Positions 11,651 through 21,089 of a DNA stretch of 64,000 nucleotides are shown here, in pieces. Numbering within the stretch: position 1 is the first letter of the stretch; each line of letters starts with the position of its first letter. The notes beneath the pieces are model-generated. The model searched no databases and had not been told where the DNA came from. It saw only the letters and a program-made list of their open reading frames with translations. Source of the stretch: Isoetes taiwanensis. Lineage: Eukaryota > Streptophyta > Lycopodiopsida > Isoetales > Isoetaceae. The stretch covers positions 4,297,638 through 4,361,637 of the forward strand of contig JAJEKV010000023.1 of assembly GCA_021234155.1 (NCBI GenBank), given 5' to 3'. The translations under genes were made by a program, and so were the position numbers.

Positions 11651-11757
11651 GAAAATCGGCGCGCCAGCGCGATTTCAATTCTTCAAACATTGAAAATCGA
11701 CCGGCGCGATTTCAATTATTCCAACAATTGAAAATCGCCAAGTAGCGATTTCAATTT
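11651..11757. repeat. Three decayed palindromes (intron)
   Basis: TGAAAATCG...CGATTTCA occurs three times at about 37-bp spacing, with cores of decreasing completeness (GCGCGCCAGCGC, ACCGGCG, CCAAGTAG). The arms are better kept than the centres. Confidence 0.8.
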
Positions 11758-11778
11758 TCTTTTTCCTTGTCTCACAAG

Positions 11779-12435
11779 TGTGTGCTTTATTATTACGGAC
11801 CTAATCCGGTTTCCTCCAAAATTCGGGTGTTCGATTTGAATGGAGTGCTTTCGCAAAAGCGTTACCTAAAGCACAATTTCCTTTATCATGGTATGCCGCG
11901 AAACCATTTGAGACATATCTGAAATGGGTATATCCGCGGCCGTATCTGAAGGAGATGTTAGACCAAGCTTTCTTTTTATTTCGTTGTGCAATTTGGTCGT
12001 CGATGGAGAATAGAAATATACAGGAAGTTTTGAGAGTAGTTCCTGAGTTACATAGAGATTGGGCATCTGTTTGGGATCAGAGCAAATGTAAGTCATTCAA
12101 TAACCCAAAGGATCCTACAGGTAAAAAAATATTTGTGAAATGCTTGAGCGACATGATGGATGACTTGGGCGTTCAGGAGAAGGAAGACATCATTATAGTT
12201 GATGATGACGCCTTGAAGTGTTGCTTCAATCGATCCACGATCACTAAATCCACCATCCTATCATCCCCGAGGATTTTGAAAAAGATGACTTCCGCTTCGT
12301 TTTGTCCAAGATCTTGCACCTAAATATCTACAGGAAAAAAGGTCGAAGAGATACAAACACTATACATAACTTAATTCGGATGGGGAAATTGATGGGGACC
12401 TAGAGAAGATCGTTCTAGAAAGGGAACTTTTTTGA
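11779..12435 (+). pseudogene. FCP1-homology (HAD-type) phosphatase-like exon
   Basis: After a TTGTCTCACAAG acceptor the frame reads IRVFDLNGVLSQKRY, the HAD/FCP1 motif I position (DLNG, with the second Asp of DxD replaced by Asn, as in several plant members). A frame change near 11,890 is followed by PRPYLKEMLDQAF and RCAIWSSMENRN (motif II, WSS), WASVWDQSKCKSF, KKIFVKCLSD and IIIVDDDALKCCFN (motif III/IV, DD). The order and spacing fit plant FCP1-homology/NIF proteins, which dephosphorylate Ser/Thr in nuclear substrates such as the RNA polymerase II CTD. The stop is at 12433-12435. Motif order is clear; activity is unlikely in this frameshifted copy. Confidence 0.65.
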
Positions 12436-12639
12436 TATATATATATATGTATACAGGAAATACACTTTCCAATAAGTTTTGAATATGAAATATACTTTAC
12501 ACCAAACTCATTCGAATATATATTGTGTTCTTATATCAGCATTATTGGTTCTGTGTACGTATTGTTCTTTTATATTACGTGTATGGTTTGCTATACTTGC
12601 AATAATTTGTATGTATATACCGTCAATAATTTAGGTGTC

Positions 12640-12846
12640 TATAAATACGTATGCATGAAATTGGCAAACCATCGGCTTCGGCTTCGCCTTTCTGCTTGTT
12701 ATTATGGCACATTCTATTACCGCCGGATGAACCACGCAGACCTCTGCGAGTGCCGCGAGCTAGAAATAGAACTTCGTGGATCCGGCTTGATGTCGTTGCT
12801 ATGAATCCCGGGCCCGCTTCTATCCCGATCCCTTTGATGTTGTAAT
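12640..12846 (+). other. Possible coding remnant downstream of the phosphatase-like exon
   Basis: A short plus-strand frame (MHEIGKPSASASPF and following, to a stop at 12845) has GC-rich, coding-like composition unlike its AT-rich surroundings. No family is recognised, and it may be a 3' exon or chance. Confidence 0.2.
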
Positions 12847-12985
12847 CCATCTTATATGGAATCCGAGCATGGTTTGTTCATGATCGAAAGGATCAAAGAT
12901 CAACCGCCGCTGCCGCCTTTGTCGACGATGATTCGGATTAGTTTTTAAAGTTTATGTTCCACTATAATACGTTATGTATGAAAAT

Positions 12986-13007
12986 AAAATCGCGCCACGC
13001 GCGATTT
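12986..13007. repeat. Element palindrome near the right end
   Basis: AAAATCGCGCCACGCGCGATTT lies about 330 bp inside the right terminus; a half copy at 13291-13301 lies beside the TIR. Confidence 0.75.
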
Positions 13008-13306
13008 GACCCTTGAAAATCTCTGTTCTGTAGCAACTTGCTTGCTGTTATTTATTCGTAAAACACTACAATTTCAATGTTTAGATTTCGTTGTAAATTC
13101 GGTGATTGTACGAATTAATAAGCAATTTCCTACTTTTTATATTGCCAACATTCTTTCATAATATGGGTCATTTGGACCGAATATTTGGATGCCCTTGCAT
13201 TTCAACATAAAATGCATCTTCCTAGCCCGAAAATGAACTCAGTGCAAAAGTGTGGTTAATTCAATATAATGGTCAATAAATAGCTTATACGGCGCGATTT
13301 TGGAAT

Positions 13307-13338
13307 AGACATAATCCCAATTTAATTGAATGATGGTT
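13307..13338 (-). repeat. Right terminal inverted repeat of element A
   Basis: Perfect inverted match to 1018-1049, followed by TGAT at 13339-13342. Its inward sequence (TCCAAAATCGCGCCG when read from the end) is nearly the same as the left end of element B, showing that the palindromic motif starts right at this terminus. Confidence 0.9.
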
Positions 13339-13342
13339 TGAT

Positions 13343-13715
13343 CATCTAATTTTGGATGGCCTAAATGTAGGGGTTTGCAAAGTATAGAAGTGAGTCGACC
13401 TAATGACTCTTTAGCATTTATTGTTCTTGTTACTGTTTCGTATGTGCAACATATTTGACATCCATTTGCAATCTAATAATAGCTAACATCGTGTCAATAT
13501 GAGGCGACTATTGGAAATAAGTTGTTTCTTGATGGGCTTGTAATGTACTTTCTCAAAGGAGGTATAGGTGACAAGTCTTCCTTCTGCATAAATAACGGGA
13601 TGTCCCAGAACATAGATCGTATATAACTAGTGTGTGAATAAAGTGGCTTTTTTTTTTTTTTAAACTCTATGTATCTATGACTGATGATTAGGATGTTTTT
13701 AGGAGCAATCTAGTG
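13343..13715. other. AT-rich intergenic stretch
   Basis: Between element A and the next LINE fragment. I see no gene; there is only a short T run at about 13,650. Confidence 0.5.
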
Positions 13716-14650
13716 CATTATGTATGCAGAAAGGTTTGAACTTTGGACATGGCGTACACGGAGGGCCCTTTGCTATCACCTTCCTCACACATGCCACCTC
13801 CTTTTTCAACATTCTACCATGAAGCGCCATCTCCACTATATCTGCAAGGTGCACCACATGGATGATGTTAGATATCCTGTTCTTGCACTTGCCATGGCTG
13901 AATCTCCTCAGCGTTTGAAACGATGTTGGAAAGAGCATTGCACTACATGGTTTGCCCGTTGGGTCTGTAAACCGAGTAACCGCCTCGATGCTTTGCCGGT
14001 TCTAATCCCGAGCTTTTGCAACAATATCTCAATGGTCGCTTTTTTCTCAAAAGATATGGGACGCTAGATTACTTTGGCCCAAGTGAAAACCGGTCATTAT
14101 CATGCACACATAAATCCCACTTTGGCACCAGGGCCCCAAGTTTATTTGCTTGCTTCATTGTCCAGGAACAAGCTTGTAGCTATTGCATCAATTCGCACGG
14201 GGTCCCACAGACTACGGATTGAGACAGGTAGATGGGAACGGCCGCAATTGACGCGAGAAGCGAGACTATGTGCCTGTTGCCAGTTACAGGTTATTGAAGA
14301 TGAAAGCCATACTCTTCTGAGTTGCCCTGTTTTTGAGATAGTCCGGAATCATTTTTTGACCTTAGCATTCCATTCCACGCTTCCACAACTTCTTAGAGCA
14401 CCATCTGTGCAAGACTTGGCATTATACATACTTGAGGTTCTAGATAAATGTCTGCAATTACTGAGCCCTCAGTAGTCATTATCTCCGCTTGTCTAGTATC
14501 ATCATTACTGCAAAGGTTTTTCCCTTGAAAACCTTTCGAGGCAGGGGTTTTTTATTCCCAGTAGTAATGATTGTACTAGCCCATTGTATGGGTCCCATGA
14601 CCTATTGGTCTCCGTGGACGTTAAAAAAACTATTCTATTCTATTTACAGT
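13716..14650 (+). mobile_element. LINE, 3' part with (CTATT)n tail
   Basis: Plus-strand frames at 13720-14067 and 14074-14475 encode the post-RT C-terminal region of a LINE protein, including LALAMAESPQRLKR, HYHAHINPTLAPGP and a Cys-His cluster CACCQLQVIEDESHTLLSCP. The stop is at 14473-14475. The 3' UTR has a hairpin (GGTTTTTCCCTTGAAAACC), the shared block GGTCTCCGTGGACGTTAAAAA and a CTATT repeat tail ending near 14,645. The copy is 5' truncated, with frame changes near 14,070. The same family is present on the minus strand at 49,545-50,600. Confidence 0.8.
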
Positions 14651-14825
14651 AGATGACATCCTAGATAAAAAGTGTTCATTATCGAAGTTTTTTAGTCCCA
14701 TTAATCTCATATCTATCCTACCATTTGGTTCTTTATGGATGCAAAAAATCAACTCAGTTAGCTCTTCTAGTTGACACAACTCGAAAGATAATATGTGACA
14801 AAGAATGAAGGTAAACCGATTTAAA

Positions 14826-14876
14826 TTTACAAGAAATTTATCGGGGCGGCCGCAACAAACATTTCTTTTGTTCGGC
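14826..14876 (+). mobile_element. CACTA-like transposon terminus (decayed)
   Basis: TTTACAAGAAATTTATCGG followed by GCGGCCGC and CATTTC resembles 15500-15560 and the plant CACTA end CACTACAAGAAA. The first bases are lost, and no partner end was found. Confidence 0.4.
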
Positions 14877-15017
14877 TCGATGCAAAATATATTGAGTGTA
14901 AAAGATACTCGGTGTGAAAGAAGAAATAGTGTGAATGTAGCCACTATAAAAGAAAGTTTGTGCCGGTCTAGAACTCTGTTTGAGAAACCCAGTATTCAAC
15001 GTTATGATCATGTTCTC

Positions 15018-15066
15018 TATGAATAGAATAGAATAGAATAAATTTTTTAACGTCCACAGAGACTAT
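15018..15066 (-). mobile_element. Very short LINE 3' end, inverted
   Basis: Only about 45 bp remain: the reverse complement of GTCTCTGTGGACGTTAAAAA plus a (TATTC)n tail (reads GAATA repeats on the plus strand). It faces the LINE tail at 14,650, leaving about 370 bp between two opposed LINE ends. Confidence 0.65.
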
Positions 15067-15499
15067 CTTGTGTCACATTCTATCTTAGGCTATGGTGTAA
15101 TCTATAAGAATTTGAGGAAACTAACTAGTCATCTGTCAAAGAACATGCTCTTAACAATAAATACCTTAAGCGGAGCAATGCCCCTCCATGCATAACAACA
15201 ATATTTCCCTAGGAGTATTTTCCCTTTGCTTTTATGTGTTCCTTATTTTATGCAAACTACAATAATTGTTATATTGTAAGCATTTCTTATTCTAATCTTT
15301 CTTATCGATGTAGCCTCTCCGGCCCTAAGAAATAGTGCTCTTTTGGGGTCTACACTTTATGCCTTATGCCTGACAACTGAAATGAATTAAAAAAGATTCA
15401 CAAAATAAAAGAGGCTTCTTCTCCAACACCCAATCAAATCTTACGCATGCCAATCACTTATGCATTTTCCACAGTTGGATTCTAGCCACTATATTTAGT

Positions 15500-15562
15500 T
15501 ACTACAAGAAATTTATCGCGGCGGCCAAGGCCGCCGCGAACATTTCTCTTTACCGACTTGGT
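15500..15562 (+). mobile_element. CACTA-like transposon terminus with GC palindrome
   Basis: ACTACAAGAAATTTATC closely matches the plant CACTA (En/Spm) end CACTACAAGAAA, lacking the leading C (TTACTAC). Directly inside is a perfect subterminal palindrome, CGCGGCGGCC-AA-GGCCGCCGCG (15517-15538). No opposite end (TTTCTTGTAGT) was found in the window. Confidence 0.5.
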
Positions 15563-16550
15563 GTCAATTTTAAACTCGAATATTATAAAGGACATCTCAA
15601 AATAAAAATTTAAATTCAAATTATAATTTTGTGTCATTGTTGCTTCATTAAAAAAAAAAAAATTATTTGCACTATGGCCTATAGAATAGTAAAGTGAGTT
15701 AATCACAAAGTCTCTCTTGCTTCAAATTGCATTGCAGTTTCTCTCTTGCCTCAAATTGCATTGCTCTAAGGTGCTCTGTTAGTGTAATTTTGGGATTGAT
15801 TGTTATATACTGCCACTTAGACACAATAAAAATGATATTTTGAAAATAATTATGCACTTTGCATTCTTTCAAATATGCAAACTTAAGTCATTTGCAATAT
15901 CCAGCAAGACAAAGCCACGGATGTCGAGAATGGCTTCAAATTAATGTATGCAATGGAACCTTTTCGAGGTAAAGTTTAGTAGCTTTAAGTCATGCTTCAA
16001 CAACATGCAACAAAATCAAAAAGGCCTACCCATAAGATTGTTCAACGTAGGTTGAGTAGGCCAGGCTTAGAACGAAAGCGGTTGAGTAGCATTGTGCTTA
16101 GAAAGAAGATCCGACACACTTTTCTTTTCTATTTTCTAACCAATTGATAATCCACATGCGTCTCATTTCCTAATTAGATTCAAAATTTCCTATGGCTCTC
16201 GTGTTCCTTACACGGGGCGGAGAGGTGCAATGAACCAAACATAACGAAGCTCTAAATCAAAAGAGTGAGATAAAAAGAGGAGAGCTTTTCGGTCCCCGAT
16301 GTTTTGTCAAACATAAAATTTGGACCCCCGCTATGGCCTTTTTCATCCGGCTTAAGCATCCGTTGCTCCCTGTCTCCATCTTTACCATCGCGCTTACGGG
16401 ACTCGTGGCCTTCCTTTCACAATCCATGAATTACGCAGAATTTACATTCAACTACGGCTTCCTTTTGAAGGGGAGCTCACTGAAGTTTCTAACTCTTTTG
16501 TGGTACGTTCACCGCTTTGTTGCTTTTGCCTCAAAGATAAATAGCTTTAG
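15563..16550. other. AT-rich sequence, no gene recognised
   Basis: It includes an 11-A run near 15,651 and a short direct repeat (TCTCTCTTGCYTCAAATTGCATTG) at about 15,711-15,765. No supported gene. Confidence 0.4.
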
Positions 16551-16559
16551 CCCTTGCAT

Positions 16560-17240
16560 CTTCTAATGCCTTCTTTTCCAATCTGTCATTCCTATCCTCA
16601 AGCAGATTTTGCAAACTTCGTTCTTGCTAATCAGAAGCACGTTAATTCCAAAGATCCTCATTAGGTGGAGATTCAGTTTTCGCTTGTTTTGTCTGCCATT
16701 GCTAGTGACCAAGCCGTTTTAGCCCTCGTGGTCTTATCTTCCTCCGCGAGAGAATTTTTTTTCATGTGCGCTAGCTTGCCTCCATCCTTTCTAGGGGTGC
16801 AACCACGAATTTTTTTATTAGCGTAAGCATCGTGTGAAGAGACCTTCCCCGCTAGTGGTGAAGATCGAGAAGCACCAGGAGCGAGCATGTCCTGTTTTGC
16901 CACGTTTATTGAGTCCATCGATTATTGATGCAATCTTACCCCGCTATCTTTTCAAAGATCCTTTTTCTCGCATTGAAAGGATTTATTAGGGCTTATTGGC
17001 TCGGAAGAATAGTCAACCGAAGATCTTTGGAGAAGCCTTGGCATTTCTTTTATAAGCATCGAGACCGTGGCTTGCGGCTGGAACCGCAGATTTTACTTGG
17101 AGAAGAATTAGCAAGAAGGCCAATAGTTTGTTGTACCCTCCTCGGTCTTTATTTCAACAACTTCTACATCTTTCTTTGCACTCTCTCAACCTTCATCTCA
17201 ACAACTTCCACATGCTTACGCATAACAAAACATAGATAAA
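16560..17240 (-). pseudogene. Coiled-coil segment downstream of an NT-C2 fragment
   Basis: Minus-strand reading shows broken frames with coiled-coil flavour (ERSLQNLLEDRNDRLEKKALEDARAKA near 16,560-16,630) and a basic Ser/Lys segment at 16673-16918 (APGASRSSPLAGKVSSHDAY). The order after the NT-C2-like part at 17,281-18,090 fits plant proteins with an N-terminal C2 domain and long coiled coil. Multiple stops show decay. Confidence 0.4.
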
Positions 17241-17280
17241 CTTCACTTTATGGACATTGCCATAATAATAGTATATACAA

Positions 17281-18090
17281 AGTTCAGGAAAACATTATAC
17301 CTCGCCGTTTACGCCCGGCAATAGTGCTTGGGGTTCCCGCGGATCTGGCGAGGGTGGAGAAGCCTCGTCATCAGTAAATGATGCAATTTCCTCTTCATCT
17401 TCATCTTCTTCTTCATCACGACAGATGCTGCCAGTGATGGATGATTCTTGGCAATTTGCATCCGAGGGTCTACGATTTTGGACGATTATTTTTGGATCTC
17501 TCGCTACTAGGGCTAGAATGTAGATAGGGTTTTACATTATCCAATTGAGCAGTTACATTCTTCTTCCCATAGGGCGAAATGCTAAGGTACAAATTGGGGT
17601 TCCCACAGCACCATGCTCTTTTTTCGCAATGATTATGGAAATATCTTGGCCATTGTTAAGCGTATCAATCTTGGCAAAATCTGCAAGATCTAATACAAAG
17701 ACGACCTAGAGGTGTCCCTTAATGGTCCTATCCGATTGAACCTCAACTAAGCTGAAAACCACACATTTTTTTTCGAAATGTTACCTTGCCGAATTTGCTT
17801 TCTTCCCGATACAAAGTTGAGGAAGTCTAAAAGAATCATTGAATATAAATCTTATCTTTGTCGGTGTCTCTCCAATCAAAGGCTGCATGGATTTTGTACT
17901 TCCAGTTCGTTTGTCGCCTCTTTGCCATTGCACCCAGTAAAGGAGGGGATCTTCCAGTTCTAGGTTGAGGCCACGGCCTGATCTCATGCAAGCAAACATT
18001 GAAAGATACTGTAATTCCCTTTTTACTTTTAGATCTGAGTCCCAGAACCATATTGCTGGGATCTTCGGCCTTCTTCCGAACCAGCATTCA
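17281..18090 (-). pseudogene. NT-C2 (EEIG1/EHBP1-type) domain gene fragment, frameshifted
   Basis: Minus-strand segments read in order: KKGITVSFNVCLHEIRPWP (about 18,040), LLYWVQWQRGDKRTGSTKS, IRFIFNDSFRLPQLC, then about 17,760-17,560 CVVFSLVEVQSDRTIKGHL, VVFVLDLADFAKIDTLNNG and HGAVGTPICTLAFRPM, followed by an acidic linker DEEEDEDEEEIASFTDDEAS at about 17,390. This order (SFNV.LHEI, W.W.G, F.DSF, LVE.., LDLADFA) fits the plant NT-C2 domain that anchors organelle-movement and cytoskeletal adaptor proteins. A donor-like AACGGCGAG|GTATAAT at about 17,307 shows that an intron was kept, so this is not a retrocopy. Several frame changes break it. It could be a gene fragment carried by the nearby CACTA-like element; that is inference. 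Confidence 0.55.
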
Positions 18091-18250
18091 CTCCGGCGAC
18101 TTTGATCTCTCAGCTCCCAAGACTTTCAGCTTGGATTTAAAATGCCATAGCTTAAATTCTACCAGAGAAACCTTGATCGTCGAGCTTTAGAATGTACGAA
18201 CAACACGAGTATTTATAATGGCAGACAAGTTTGATTGAAGAGCTTGATGT

Positions 18251-18326
18251 AGATGGGCGCTGGACGATTCCATAGCCGGAGGTGATGCAGATGGGCGCTG
18301 GGCGATTCCATAGCCGGAGGAGATGC
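18251..18326. repeat. Tandem duplication, 38-bp unit
   Basis: Two copies of AGATGGGCGCTGG...CCGGAGGTGATGC at 18251-18288 and 18289-18326, differing at two or three bases. Confidence 0.85.
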
Positions 18327-19086
18327 TTCAGCGATTGGGGTTGCCACAGTTGCCAAACATGCCATAGCCAGAAAAGTTTGCAACGTGTCGAAAAAATTTT
18401 CATAGAAGTGTTGCGCACGAAAAAAGCTGACGTGTCGTGATCATAGCATCGGTCTCCAATAATTATATATGTTAAGATAATTATTTCTTGGCACCTCCCC
18501 GGCTCAATGACCAACATATTTTTAAAACCATCATTCAATTAAATTGGGATTATGTCTGGTCCAAAATCGCGCCGAATAGGCTTATTATAGGCCATTTTAG
18601 CTATATAACCATGTGTTGAATTTGATGAAACTTGTAAAATATGATGGAATTTAACCTAAAAATTTTATGTTTTGGCAACATAAAAACCTAAAAAATTGCA
18701 TATTTTAAACACAATTATCCGCAACCGCGAAATTTGTAGAGTAAAATAACAAGTATATTTGAATAACTAACTGCAAGAAAGTCCTTATTTTCGAAATGAA
18801 AATGGCTACCGGGCGCGATTTTGTGGACATAAACATACTACATTTATGCAGATTCAACTCAAATATTTATACAAACAATAAAATTTATGTCCTACAAAAT
18901 GGTCAAAACAGACGATTTTACAAACGTGAAGAGTCTTTATAATGCTCCTGATGCGATTTTATCCTGCCCAAAATACTTAAAATGTCCTACAAAATAGTTA
19001 AAAAAAACCAGTTTTAGAGAAAAATAATAACAAAAACATCCTACAAAACAGTTAAAAGAACAACTTTTTATGGAAAAAGTAAATAC

Positions 19087-19209
19087 AAAATCGCGCCTGG
19101 CGCGATTTAACAAGGACAATCACTCTCAAATGTCCTTAAAAATGTCCAAAAATGACAAAAAATAAGGAATAGGCTAACCTCAAATCGCGCCAGGCGCGTT
19201 TTCATTTTC

Positions 19210-19271
<62 letters not shown>

Positions 19272-19304
19272 GCACTCACCTCAAATCGCGCCAGGCGCGA
19301 TTTC
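19087..19304. repeat. Family palindromes in element B
   Basis: Three good copies lie at 19087-19109, 19181-19203 and 19282-19304, with half copies at 18562-18574 and 18811-18822. The copy at 19087 is a perfect palindrome with the core GCGCCTGGCGC. Confidence 0.9.
19212..19270. repeat. Poly(T) tract of 59 bp
   Basis: An uninterrupted T run lies between two family palindromes in element B. The length is probably unreliable in assembly. Confidence 0.9.
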
Positions 19305-19589
19305 AACTATGGGCTCTTCACAAAACCCTGCAACATCACGAAATTGAGAAAATTTTAATCCCACGCAACATCACGAAATTGAGCAAATTTCACCTTTGAT
19401 CTTGAAATTGCTTGTTTGTAACACTTCAAAGTAGGTCGGATTTGACAGTTAGATCATGCCCAACCCCAAAGCCCCTTCAATAATTGTGATTTTGAGCATT
19501 TTTGGGCTGATTCAACATCAGAATTTGTATTGCAGCAAGCAACTGTGAATCAAGTCAAAATTACAAGGGCTTCTCTCCAGCAATCTGGA

Positions 19590-20160
19590 CTATTACCATC
19601 CTGCCGAGTCTACCTAGCAATAACAGAGTAATATCTAGAAGAGATAACAGATGAGATATTGGTAGTATACCTAGCAGTATCCAGAAGAGATAACAGAGTA
19701 TTGTATTGTTGCGTCTGGGCTGTGCTCCAAGTGCTTCATCCACCAGTGTTCCATCCGCCGTTGCTCCCAAGCGCCCACATTCTGATTCGATGTGGAAAAG
19801 CTCGATGGAAAACCCTGTGGAAAAGCTCGATGTGGAAAGCCTGTGGAAAACCTACCCGATATGGTAAAAGAGGCGTGGACCTCTTTGTTGAGAAACGAAG
19901 AAACACAAAATAAAAAACTGAAGGCGGAGCAACTAAAAGCGAGGAGGGAGTAAAAGAAAAGGGACGGGCGGGAATTTAGAGGAGGGAAAAAAATAAGGAG
20001 AGGGAGCAAAAGAATAGGAGACGAAAAAAAGGGGGGAAAACGGACGGGCGGGAATCTGAAAATTGAAAATTGAAAATGAAAACAAGAAAGGCGGATGGAG
20101 AGAAAAAACAAAAAAAATGGCGGACGGGGAATAAAAAACAAAAAAAACGCGGACGGAAAA
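19590..20160. other. Right half of element B, purine-rich
   Basis: It holds short duplications (AGAAGAGATAACAGA; GTGGAAAAGCTCGATG) and a purine-rich tract with GGCGGACGGG words at 19,920-20,160. The hydrophobic minus-strand frames here come from this composition and are not supported as genes. Confidence 0.5.
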
Positions 20161-20419
20161 AAGTACCAAAATTAAGACATATTCTCAATTTTTTTGAATG
20201 ATGGTTTTAAGATCATTTATGACTCTTTCTTGCACATGACATCTTCGAACAAACGAAATAGATTTTCAAGGTTGTGATCGTGTCATTGACACGAATAGAT
20301 CAAACATAAAAAAGCATGCATGTATGAACACTAAAATATAGATTGATAACCATATTGATAAAAGCTAAAGATTAAACCATCTATTAGGTAGTAGCCAGGA
20401 ATTACACAGACGCCAATTA

Positions 20420-20590
20420 TACAGGCCGCATTGCACCATTTTTTTATATTGAAGAAGCCCTCTTCAACAGCTTTTATCTGGTATCTTTCGCCTGAGGGAA
20501 CTTCAATGGCATCAAAATGGGGTACATAGAAAGAACTAAACTTGACACAATTTGTAAAATCCAGATGCCGTTGTTTGGCAAATCAATCTA
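20420..20590 (-). other. Possible exon remnant
   Basis: Minus-strand reading gives SSFYVPHFDAIEVPSGERY then QIKAVEEGFFNIKKW, an uninterrupted protein-like segment. No family was recognised, and no partner exons were found. Confidence 0.25.
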
Positions 20591-21089
20591 GATATGGGGT
20601 AGCATCAGGCTAGACTAAAGAGCCATCCACTCCAAAGAATAAAAATGAGCAAAAAATAAAATAGTAGTAAATGAACAAAGGACCAAAGCATCAAGGGCAG
20701 TTTTAAGCTTCAACTACAATGTCAACTACAATGCCTGACCAAAACCTTGCAGCTTCATTGTTAGAAATCATTACCTTGTTGCTTCTTATAATAGTTGCTT
20801 TCGTGCCATCTAGCATCTGCAAAATGCAAAAACAATACCATTCAGCAAAATGCATTACCAAAGCAATTTGCAAGGACCATAGATGCTTTGACAGACTTTA
20901 TTTTCAACCACTTTTTAAGAAGCTTCAAAGAACACAAAGATCTATTCATGATTGTTCCTGCTTTTGCAAACGGAGAAGAAAGTGGTGCTATTCAAATGTC
21001 TCAGACTTGATGTTTAACATAACTTAATTTTTTGCATTTACAACCTCGCGGCTAATCCCGCCTATCAGTTTCCAGCTTGGGAATCCCTC

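Larger units (their letters stand above)
7573..12435 (+). pseudogene. Multi-exon cargo gene of element A: ParB-like plus FCP1/HAD phosphatase-like
   Basis: A run of coding segments with splice-like borders extends from an ATG at 7573 to a stop at 12433-12435. It starts with an Arg/Gly/Gln-rich tail, passes a ParB/sulfiredoxin-like region near 8,890-9,340, then a basic middle portion, and ends in an FCP1-homology phosphatase-like domain. Frame changes occur at about 7,612, at the A-run 8681-8689, near 8,885, and several times between 9,760 and 11,500, so this copy cannot make the full protein. Introns carry the element palindrome. Whether all segments form one transcript is inferred from order, strand and splice signals. 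It may be a host gene captured by the transposon or a native transposon gene. The details are in the next entries. Confidence 0.55.
1018..13338. mobile_element. Large TIR DNA transposon, element A (12.3 kb)
   Basis: The termini are 32-bp perfect inverted repeats beginning AACCATCATTCAATT (1018-1049 and 13307-13338). They are flanked by the 4-bp direct repeat TGAT (1014-1017 and 13339-13342), as expected for a target-site duplication. Next to the right TIR, inward, is a half palindrome (GGCGCGATTTT), and the same arrangement recurs in element B. The element carries a minus-strand DUF7869-like transposase-type gene near its left end and a plus-strand multi-exon gene with ParB-like and FCP1-like parts. 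A 4-bp duplication fits families such as Sola, but the superfamily assignment is inference. Both genes have frameshifts, so this copy is probably inactive. Confidence 0.85.
18527..20206. mobile_element. Element B: 1.7-kb non-autonomous relative of element A
   Basis: The left end begins AACCATCATTCAATTAAATT and the right end is its inverted, slightly diverged copy; TTAA flanks both sides (18523-18526 and 20207-20210). The left end continues TCCAAAATCGCGCCG, matching the inward sequence of A's right end. The right end continues TCTTAATTTTGG, matching A's left end. B is therefore the same family inserted in the opposite orientation. It carries the family palindrome and no transposase, so it would need proteins from a full-length copy. 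Confidence 0.85.

Noticed and set aside
5923-19304. Palindrome as E2F binding sites
   Set aside because: The E2F core is TTTSGCGC; here the arms read AATCGCGCC, which does not fit the T-run, and distribution follows the transposon, not gene promoters.
18523-20210. TTAA duplication of element B as evidence for piggyBac or Kolobok
   Set aside because: The sister element A has TGAT with the same termini, so TTAA is just this insertion's 4-bp duplication.
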